Positions 57,983 through 64,000 of a DNA stretch of 64,000 nt are shown in pieces. Numbering within the stretch: position 1 is the stretch's first letter; the number at the start of each line of letters is the position of its first letter. A program made the translations under genes and the position numbers. Under the pieces are notes generated by a model. The model was not told the DNA's origin, searched no databases, and saw only the letters and a list, made by a program, of their open reading frames with translations. Origin of the DNA: Marinobacter salinexigens (GTDB lineage: Bacteria > Pseudomonadota > Gammaproteobacteria > Pseudomonadales > Oleiphilaceae). Location: NCBI RefSeq assembly GCF_008370345.1, contig NZ_VTUU01000003.1:372001-436000 (forward strand), given 5' to 3'.

Positions 57983-58319
57983 CGGTGTTGTGCCTCTCTA
58001 TGAATGTCGCCTGTCTTTCTGTGTTTTTATGTGGCTGTTTTAAAAGCAGCTTTCGTCCCGGCATAGATCTTTCGACTGTCAAAAATGACAGACAATTCGT
58101 TCTTTTGTGCCATCTAAAGTGATGAGTGTTATTTGCTAATGTTGAGAAGGAATATGCCGCTGACGCGTGATCCTGTCTGCAAAAGTATGCAGGGAAATGA
58201 TTGACAACGGTAATTCACATTGACCATCCGTTACAAAAACGTCGCTAAAAAAGGCAGAAGAACTGCCGATAACTGTCTACAGTGAAAGTACGTGGTTATA
58301 CGCATAAGGGAGAGATGCC
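57983..58319. promoter_or_regulatory. 337-base divergent intergenic region upstream of flp
   Basis: The region separates the leftward small gene from the Tad pilus operon. It holds an inverted repeat CTGTCA-AAAA-TGACAG (58076-58091), a short 16-codon frame at 58154-58204, and GGCAG-AAGAA-CTGCC (58253-58267). Read leftward the latter is followed by a run of T residues, like a weak terminator on the minus strand. TTGACA at 58201 is a possible -35 but no matching -10 was settled. GGGAGAG precedes flp. Confidence 0.5.
58154..58204 (+). other. Possible leader peptide frame upstream of flp
   Basis: ATG at 58154 is preceded by GAGAAGGAAT, a good ribosome-binding site, and opens a 16-codon frame (MPLTRDPVCKSMQGND, then stop). 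It is within the transcribed leader only if the promoter lies upstream. No attenuator-like U-tract follows on the plus strand. It may be coincidental. Confidence 0.2.
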
Positions 58320-58556
58320 ATGTTTATTAAAACGATTATTCATATCGCGCAATTGATAATGGTTAATTTGCAGTGCCGTTCAAGCCGTATTGGTGGGAAG
58401 CAGGCGGGTGCTTCGGCGCTGGAATACTTGGTGCTTGCCGCCATTCTGATCGTCATCCTGGGTGTGGCTTTGAACAACGATACTGTTCAGGCCAAGATCC
58501 AGTCCATGTTCGAAGGTTTGTTTGACTCTGCTGCTGATCAGGCCCCGGCTGCGTAA
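58320..58556 (+). CDS. flp: Flp-type major pilin
   Basis: A 78-residue prepilin. The leader ends at Gly-Gln-Ala-Gly, and the mature region starts ASALEYLVLAAILIVILGVAL: a hydrophobic core with Glu at position +5 after the predicted cleavage, as in Flp pilins processed by a TadV-type peptidase. The leader is long, about 29-31 residues. It starts the Tad operon and is separated from the tadE-like gene by only 18 bases. No tadV gene is in the window. Confidence 0.9.
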   Translation: MFIKTIIHIAQLIMVNLQCRSSRIGGKQAGASALEYLVLAAILIVILGVALNNDTVQAKIQSMFEGLFDSAADQAPAA

Positions 58557-58574
58557 GGGGTGAAGGTGAGATCT

Positions 58575-58997
58575 ATGACGTTAAGGCAATCTCAAGGGGC
58601 GGTAGCATTGGAGTTTTTGCTGCTGTTTCCGTTTGTAGTCGGAATTCTGTACGCCTCCGCCAGTTATGGCGTGGTGTTTTTCGAACGCTATGAGATGCAG
58701 AAAGTTGTAGATCAGGCGGTACAGGCTGCATTGAGGGTTGATCGAACGGAGGTTGAGAACATCAGCGAGTCGAACAACCCATTCAAAGCTGCAGCCGAGG
58801 CCGCCCTGCCAGCCATCGCTGCTGAGTCTGGGCTGGAGGCCGGATGTGACGTGTCGAGCGGAAGCAACATGTTGCAATGCACGTTTGTTCGCAACAACGC
58901 GGATTATCCTCTTCTGCCCAGGCTGAGTTTCGGGTTCCTTGGCGAATTCCCGCCAATGCCTTCACAAATCAGTGCAACGGCGTCGGTAGCCTACTGA
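58575..58997 (+). CDS. TadE-like pseudopilin
   Basis: A 140-residue TadE/TadF family pseudopilin with prepilin-like N-terminus QSQGAVALEFLLLFPFVVGILYASASYGVVFFERYEMQKVVDQAVQAALR: Gly before the cleavage site and Glu at +5 within a hydrophobic helix. The remainder is extracellular, with a Cys pair. ATG at 58575 has AAGGTGAG upstream and is preferred to a GTG at 58560. Its position between flp and cpaB is unusual, because tadE/tadF usually follow tadC. Confidence 0.85.
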   Translation: MTLRQSQGAVALEFLLLFPFVVGILYASASYGVVFFERYEMQKVVDQAVQAALRVDRTEVENISESNNPFKAAAEAALPAIAAESGLEAGCDVSSGSNMLQCTFVRNNADYPLLPRLSFGFLGEFPPMPSQISATASVAY

Positions 58998-59049
58998 CGC
59001 CGAATAATAATGATCAGCGATTTCGTGCGACTCAGAACAAGGATGAGTA

Positions 59050-59919
59050 ATGAACAAGCGACTCGTGTACGCGCTGCCGGCTATCGTTCTGGCACTGGTG
59101 GCGCTGGCTTTGGCTGCGCTTGGGTTTCTGACCCGTAATCAGGAGACTGTACAGTCCGTGGTGCCGGCGTCGGTGTCGGATCCGGTGCAGCCGGAGCCTG
59201 ATCCGGCGTACGAGTACCTGGTAGCCATTGAATCCATCACCCCGGGTACGGTGTTATCGGAAGAGGCGTTTTTACCGGTTACCTCGGACAAACCTGTCGC
59301 CGATGCCATACTTGCCTCTGAAGTGCCCATGGGCGAGCCGGTTAAAACCGGTCTGGCTGCGGGGCAGATCCTGAGTGCCAATCACCTCCGTAACGAAAGC
59401 CTGCTGGAACAAATGGTAGAGCCGGGCTTCCAGGCCATGGCGATTGCCGTGGATGATCTTTCCGGCGTTGGCGGTTTGCTCCGCCCGGGAGACCGGGTGG
59501 ATGTAACCGCCGTATTTCGCAAGTCTGACCAGGATGAACCTGCGGCCATGCGCCTGTTGACAAACATTCTTGTGCTTGCAGTGCGGGGGGTTCCCCATCA
59601 GGGTGAGTCTCTGGAGGGTAACGATCAGCGTCGCAACGCAACGGTTGTTCTTTCAGTCCCTGTTGATGTTGCCCCCCGCTTATTGCTCGCATCCGCCGAG
59701 GGAGACCTCAGGCTTGCTGCTTCCAGTATGGTTGCCGATGACGCGACTCCGGAACTTGTGGCATCCGCTGAAGATGGCAAGGATGAGAAAGAAAAGCCGG
59801 TCTACCTGAAAGACCTCTTCCCAAAACCGCCCGCGCCGAAACAAGTGGCTGCCCCACCGCCGAAACCCCAGGTGGAAGTGTATGAAGGTGCTCAATCGAG
59901 GAAGGTGTATGTCAACTAA
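59050..59919 (+). CDS. cpaB: Flp pilus assembly protein CpaB/RcpC
   Basis: A 289-residue periplasmic protein with an N-terminal signal anchor (YALPAIVLALVALALAALGFL), then an SAF domain with IESITPGTVLSEEAFLPVT and GEPVKTGLAAGQILSANHL, and the RcpC-type region AMAIAVDDLSGVGGLLRPGDRVDVTAVF. It is proposed to stabilise the Tad secretin. A Lys/Pro-rich C-terminal tail follows. The last ten bases overlap the secretin gene's start. Confidence 0.9.
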   Translation: MNKRLVYALPAIVLALVALALAALGFLTRNQETVQSVVPASVSDPVQPEPDPAYEYLVAIESITPGTVLSEEAFLPVTSDKPVADAILASEVPMGEPVKTGLAAGQILSANHLRNESLLEQMVEPGFQAMAIAVDDLSGVGGLLRPGDRVDVTAVFRKSDQDEPAAMRLLTNILVLAVRGVPHQGESLEGNDQRRNATVVLSVPVDVAPRLLLASAEGDLRLAASSMVADDATPELVASAEDGKDEKEKPVYLKDLFPKPPAPKQVAAPPPKPQVEVYEGAQSRKVYVN

Positions 59920-61063
59920 CAGGCTGAGAATATCCCCATGGACGCTGGTGATGTTTGCGTTGTTGGCAACATCGCGAATGATTTCTGCCAATACGCTGAC
60001 GGATGAGCCGGTTGCCCTGGGTGCCGGTGAGCAGGAGGTGTTTGCGTTTGATGAGGCCCTGAAACGGGTTGCTATCTCCAACCCCGACGTTGCCGCGGTC
60101 TCTGTTTCGGACGAGCGGGAAATATTGGTGACAGCCCGGGGTGAAGGTACAGCCATTCTATCGGTCTGGACAAAAAGCAGCAAAGAGCCGATTCAGGCAC
60201 CGGTCATCGTAGCCGCGACCCGGGGCAACTCCCTGCCTTTTGGTATGCAGGTGCAGACCGATATCCGGATTGTCGAAGTTAACCGAAGCGAGCTGAATCA
60301 ACTCGGAGTGTATTACGAAAAGCTGTTTGATGGCGGTACGTTCGGGGCGTCATTCGCGGCTCCGGATGCCATTTCGCCAGCGCTCGGGGCAGCCACCGGT
60401 TTTAATTTCTTCCGCTTTGGCAGTAGCTCCCTTGCGGTGATCAATGCCCTGGAATCCGGCGGCTTCGCCTATACCCTGGCTGAGCCTTCGCTGGTGTCAT
60501 TGAGTGGCCAGAGCGCGACGTTCCTCTCCGGCGGTGAGTTTCCGATTCCCATCGACAGCGGGACGGATGGCATAGAAATCGAATACAAGAAATTCGGGGT
60601 CAGCCTGAGCCTGACCCCCACCGTTGTGAATGAAGACCAGATCATTCTGAAAGTCGCTCCGGAGGTCAGTGACCTGGATTTTACATCCGGCGTGTCCTCT
60701 GGCGGCGTGACGGTTCCGGGACTTCGGGTCCGGCGTACAGAAACCACCGTATCCATGGGCCCCGGCGAGACCTTCATTATCAGCGGCCTGGTTAGCCGGA
60801 ACACCATCAATAACAGTGACCGCATCCCGGGGCTCGGCAGCCTGCCAGTGCTTGGCGCTTTGTTCCGCTCGGACCGCATTTCCAGTGAAGACCGAGAGCT
60901 GATCATGGTCGTCACGCCTCATATTGTCAGCCCCAGCAAGCAGTCTGGCCGTGACCTGAGTGCGATTGCCAAGGATTATGAACAGGGTAGTACCCGGTTT
61001 ATTGATATGGCGGTAGGTACTGAGCCGGGAACGCGCCCGATCAAATACGGATTCAGTTGGTGA
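59909..61063 (+). CDS. cpaC: Tad secretin CpaC/RcpA
   Basis: The outer-membrane secretin of the Flp pilus machine. The 384-residue protein has a signal peptide, a pilus-N-type domain (EVFAFDEALKRVAISNPDVAAVSVSDEREILVTARGEGTAILSVW) and the secretin core ending SRNTINNSDRIPGLGSLPVLGALFRSD...RELIMVVTPHIV. It is shorter than many RcpA proteins. ATG at 59909 has GAGGAAGG upstream. Confidence 0.92.
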   Translation: MSTNRLRISPWTLVMFALLATSRMISANTLTDEPVALGAGEQEVFAFDEALKRVAISNPDVAAVSVSDEREILVTARGEGTAILSVWTKSSKEPIQAPVIVAATRGNSLPFGMQVQTDIRIVEVNRSELNQLGVYYEKLFDGGTFGASFAAPDAISPALGAATGFNFFRFGSSSLAVINALESGGFAYTLAEPSLVSLSGQSATFLSGGEFPIPIDSGTDGIEIEYKKFGVSLSLTPTVVNEDQIILKVAPEVSDLDFTSGVSSGGVTVPGLRVRRTETTVSMGPGETFIISGLVSRNTINNSDRIPGLGSLPVLGALFRSDRISSEDRELIMVVTPHIVSPSKQSGRDLSAIAKDYEQGSTRFIDMAVGTEPGTRPIKYGFSW

Positions 61064-61067
61064 GCCT

Positions 61068-62228
61068 ATGTCCACAGAAGAAATACTGGTTTGTGTCTCT
61101 GACGATATTGGTATCCGAACCTGGCTTGAGCGGAGTCTCCAGGGAGCGTGGCCGGTTGAGTTCGTTGGCTCTTCCGATCTGTCCCGGATAACACGCCTGG
61201 TGTCTGCGACCGGCACCGGTGTGGTGATGGTCAGTGCGGATGAAAACGACCCCGGCAAAGCGCTGCGGATTATTTCGGCGCTCACCAAGGCCGATGAAGA
61301 CCTGGTGGTTGTCAGCGTCGTTCGCCGGGTAGCTCAGGATTTTCTGCTCCAGAGCATGCGGGCGGGAGCCCGGGACTGCTTTGTGGCCAGCAGCGACGGC
61401 GAGGAACTGCGCCGCCGGATCATTGAGTTCCGGTCCGGGACGTCGTCAGTGCGTCAACGGTCTGAATCGGTTCATGAAGACAAGATTGTACTTGTTACCA
61501 GTGCCAGTCCGGTGGTGGATACCCGGTTTTTCGCCCAGAACCTGACCTTCGCAACGAATTACTATCATCCGGAAGCCCGGGTACTCGGGCTGGACACGAT
61601 GGCGGATGATCGACACGCATTCTACCTGGACAGCAATAACCGGCTGACCCTGGAGAACCTGCTGCGGAATCCGGATTCGCTGGATGCTTCCCTCATCGAA
61701 ACGGCGCTGGAGGAGTATTTACCCAATCTGAGATTCCTGTCCGGTCAGTTGCCGACGCTGAGTGAAGGCGAGGAGTTGAATACGGATCTCTTCATCGTCA
61801 TGAGGCAGTTGGCCAGCCTGTTTGATCGCATCATCGTCAATGTTGATCCTGCTGTTGCGGACTTCTGGGTGAATACGGTGGGTCTCAATGCGCGGGACCT
61901 GGTGATGCTGATTCACCCGGTTGTGGAACAGGCTCACGAGGCGCGGCGGCGGCTCGATTCCTGGCAGGAATGTCTGCCATCGAGTTGCGCCCAGAGCTTC
62001 CTGCTGGATGGCTTTGAGGGCGGAAGGGGTGTGCCGTCCATGGCTGAGCTGGAGCGTGCTGTGGGTATCAAGGCCCTGGGTGCACTGCCCCTCGACTGGA
62101 CCAACCGTCTGAGCGCGATCAATGCCGGCATTCCCCTGCATCAGGTGCCAGGCCGCTCGAATTATCAGCGGGAACTTCTGAAAGTGCTCAAGCGTTACGA
62201 AGCGGATCGCATCCAGGACGTGGCCTGA
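61068..62228 (+). CDS. tadZ: TadZ/CpaE-like localisation protein with degenerate P-loop
   Basis: A 386-residue TadZ-type protein: an N-terminal receiver-like domain (about residues 1-125) and a C-terminal MinD/ParA-like ATPase domain. The usual KGGxGKT Walker A position reads VLVTSASPVVDTRFFAQN, so nucleotide binding is probably lost or altered. FDRIIVNVDPAVADFWVN and VMLIHPVVEQAHEARRRLDSW fit the TadZ fold. It probably positions the Tad machine at the pole. Start is four bases after the secretin stop. Confidence 0.87.
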   Translation: MSTEEILVCVSDDIGIRTWLERSLQGAWPVEFVGSSDLSRITRLVSATGTGVVMVSADENDPGKALRIISALTKADEDLVVVSVVRRVAQDFLLQSMRAGARDCFVASSDGEELRRRIIEFRSGTSSVRQRSESVHEDKIVLVTSASPVVDTRFFAQNLTFATNYYHPEARVLGLDTMADDRHAFYLDSNNRLTLENLLRNPDSLDASLIETALEEYLPNLRFLSGQLPTLSEGEELNTDLFIVMRQLASLFDRIIVNVDPAVADFWVNTVGLNARDLVMLIHPVVEQAHEARRRLDSWQECLPSSCAQSFLLDGFEGGRGVPSMAELERAVGIKALGALPLDWTNRLSAINAGIPLHQVPGRSNYQRELLKVLKRYEADRIQDVA

Positions 62229-62263
62229 CATCAGTCACGGAAAACAGGGCTAAGAGATAAGTT

Positions 62264-63466
62264 ATGGCGAGCAGAACCGATCAGGAATATCAGGATCTGA
62301 AAAAGCGAGTCCACTACTATCTGGTGGAGCGCCTGGACGAAGAGGGTGTCGAGGTCACCAACGTCACTAATGACATGCTGACCACGTTCGTGCAGACCAA
62401 TGTCTCGAACTTTGTTGCCCAGAATCGGATTCCTCTGTCCGCTCAGAACCTGGCCGATCTCACGCGGGAAATTGTGGATGAAGTAGCGGGCTTTGGCCCC
62501 CTGGAACCTCTGCTGTCGGACGATGTCGTTAACGATATTCTGGTGAACGGGCCGCAAGATGTGTTTGTCGAGGTGGCGGGTGTTTTGCAAAGGGCCAACA
62601 CCCGGTTCATTGATGACGATCACGTGCTGCGTATTATTCGCCGGATTCTGGCACCGCTTGGGCGACGGCTGGATGAATCCTCGCCAATGGTGGATGCACG
62701 TTTACCGGATGGCTCCCGTGTTAATGCCATTATTCCGCCTATCGCTCTGGATGGCCCCTCAATCAGTATCCGGAAGTTTACCCAGAAGCATCTCAGTGCC
62801 CAGGATCTGGTGAACAGTGGATCGATGACCGCAGAATGTCTCGACTTGCTCATCAGCCTGGTTCAGGGCCGCCGGAATATCCTGGTCAGTGGCGGTACCG
62901 GTACCGGTAAAACGACCATTCTGAACCTGCTTAGCCAGTACATTCCCCGGGAAGAGCGGGTCGTAACCATTGAGGACTCGGCCGAGCTTCAGCTCAATCA
63001 TCCCCATATCGTTCGTCTTGAAACCAGGCCGGCCAACGCAGAGGGCAGCGGTCGGATTACCGCGCGGGAACTGGTGATCAACTCACTGCGGATGCGTCCT
63101 GACCGGATTATCCTGGGTGAGGTGCGGGCCGGCGAGATTATCGAGCTGCTGCAGGCGATGAACACCGGCCACGAAGGCTCCATGAGTACCATTCACGCTA
63201 ATACCGCCAAGGATGCGCTGGTGCGTATCGAGACGTTGCTGGCGGTGAACGGGTATGACGCCAGTGAGCGGGCGGTAGGCCGTTTGATTGGCTCGTCGCT
63301 GGATGTGATCGTTCAGCTGACGCGCTTGCCCACCGGCCGCCGTCTGGTCAGCGAGGTGGTCGCCATGCGCCACGACTCCGAGGACGCATACGCGATGGAA
63401 AGCCTCTATCGTGCGGATCGCGAGGTCATGGATGAAGCTGAGTCTGTTCTGGGGGAAGGCATCTGA
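62264..63466 (+). CDS. cpaF: Tad pilus motor ATPase CpaF/TadA
   Basis: The secretion ATPase driving pilus assembly and possibly retraction. The 400-residue protein has an N-terminal region (FGPLEPLLSDDVVNDILVNGP), Walker A in LVSGGTGTGKTTILNLL, Asp box VTIEDSAELQL, Walker B RPDRIILGEVRAGE and the His box GHEGSMSTIHA. All catalytic motifs are intact. ATG at 62264 is the start. The stop overlaps the tadB start (TGATG). Confidence 0.95.
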   Translation: MASRTDQEYQDLKKRVHYYLVERLDEEGVEVTNVTNDMLTTFVQTNVSNFVAQNRIPLSAQNLADLTREIVDEVAGFGPLEPLLSDDVVNDILVNGPQDVFVEVAGVLQRANTRFIDDDHVLRIIRRILAPLGRRLDESSPMVDARLPDGSRVNAIIPPIALDGPSISIRKFTQKHLSAQDLVNSGSMTAECLDLLISLVQGRRNILVSGGTGTGKTTILNLLSQYIPREERVVTIEDSAELQLNHPHIVRLETRPANAEGSGRITARELVINSLRMRPDRIILGEVRAGEIIELLQAMNTGHEGSMSTIHANTAKDALVRIETLLAVNGYDASERAVGRLIGSSLDVIVQLTRLPTGRRLVSEVVAMRHDSEDAYAMESLYRADREVMDEAESVLGEGI

Positions 63467-64000
63467 TGCAGGCTCATACCCTCTTTGCCGCTTCCGCGAT
63501 TGTCGCTGCGCTCACGTTGGTGCTGCTGATGGGGCAGTGGATCTGGGTGCGCAGAGCCGGTGTGCGAGCCATCGAAAAGGCAACCCGTACCCGGCTGTTT
63601 CCTGCTGAAGAAAGCATGGTTCTTGGTGGGGCGAGGGTGGATCTGGGGCCGTTGGAAACGTTCCTCATCCGGGCTGATCTGTCCATTACTCCGAACCGGA
63701 TGCTGCTGCTGTTGACGATCGTGATTGCCGCACTGGCAATCCTGTTTGTAACCCGGGGGTTTGTGGAACTCGCGGTGACAGTTTTTTTCCTTGTGATCGG
63801 GGCCGTCGTCTGGTGGCGTGTGCGGTTCCAGCGGCAGCGACGCATCATCCATGAAGAGCTGCCGGGAATTATTGATTCAGCGCTTCGTAACATGAATGCC
63901 GGGCGGTCCCTGGAGCATTCGCTGGTGGTGGGCTTTGATGAATCGAGCCCGGTTTTCCAACCCCTGGTGTTCCGTCTGCGCAATGCGGTGGAGTCAGGTC
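63466..64000 (+). CDS. tadB: Tad inner-membrane platform protein TadB, N-terminal part
   Basis: The window holds the first 178 codons. An N-terminal membrane segment (LFAASAIVAALTLVLLMGQWIW), two further hydrophobic segments (LLLLTIVIAALAILFV and LAVTVFFLVIGAVVWW) and the start of a T2SSF domain (IHEELPGIIDSALRNMNAGRSLEHSL) identify it. It is TadB by position after cpaF. It continues beyond the window. Confidence 0.9.
   Translation, partial: MQAHTLFAASAIVAALTLVLLMGQWIWVRRAGVRAIEKATRTRLFPAEESMVLGGARVDLGPLETFLIRADLSITPNRMLLLLTIVIAALAILFVTRGFVELAVTVFFLVIGAVVWWRVRFQRQRRIIHEELPGIIDSALRNMNAGRSLEHSLVVGFDESSPVFQPLVFRLRNAVESG

Noticed and set aside
1..64000. CRISPR arrays, tRNA/rRNA genes, insertion sequences, phage genes
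   Set aside because: No regular repeat-spacer array, tRNA-like cloverleaf, rRNA segment, transposase or integrase sequence was recognised on either strand.

Overview
The window is a 64-kb chromosomal segment of a GC-rich, motile, Gram-negative marine-type gammaproteobacterium. Protein style and gene content (B12 salvage, PomAB motor, tandem RND pumps, Tad pili, RegAB) fit Marinobacter or a close relative best; that assignment is inference from reading, not a search. No rRNA, tRNA, IS element, prophage or CRISPR array was seen.

Layout. (1) 1-18.3 kb is a corrinoid region. cobC (partial) and cobT run leftward; cbiB and the L-threonine-phosphate decarboxylase run rightward. A cobalamin riboswitch then heads a tightly packed operon btuB - exported CobN-like protein - btuF - btuC - btuD - cobB/cbiA - cobO - cobQ - bluB. 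No corrin-ring genes are present, so this is uptake plus late synthesis, remodelling and lower-ligand synthesis. A ParD-like antitoxin gene overlapping map follows, with cobS convergent to it. (2) 18.4-27.3 kb: a Tag-type glycosylase, then a leftward envelope-modification locus: gtrA, a polyprenyl-phosphate glycosyltransferase, two ArnT-like GT83 transferases, a PmrAB-like two-component system, a second GT2 and a TVP38/DedA-like protein. (3) 27.4-31.2 kb: three PmrA-box-like direct repeats lie between that locus and a divergent operon encoding a thermostable-hemolysin family protein, an acyl-adenylating enzyme fused to a haem-oxygenase-like diiron domain, and an SDR. A fourth box precedes the second GT2. 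(4) 31.3-42.8 kb: c-di-GMP enzymes, a persulfide-dioxygenase-like MBL protein with a SulP transporter, a CbiM-like membrane protein, a RegBA-like pair, and a TonB-dependent copper receptor with intact CxxxM and HxM motifs. (5) 42.8-52.1 kb: two RND efflux adaptor-pump pairs separated by a small potassium channel gene. (6) 52.1-58 kb: amtB with a sigma-54/NtrC-type promoter region, the PomAB stator pair, a YkvA-like protein, a phytoene-desaturase-like oxidoreductase and a small conserved protein. (7) 58.3-64 kb: a Tad/Flp pilus operon (flp, tadE-like, cpaB, cpaC, tadZ, tadA/cpaF, partial tadB).

Most promising for new biology: the PmrA-box-linked hemolysin/ligase-diiron/SDR operon, which looks like a small fatty-acyl-derived biosynthetic pathway tied to envelope stress, and the signal-peptide-bearing CobN homologue inside a riboswitch-controlled corrinoid uptake operon.
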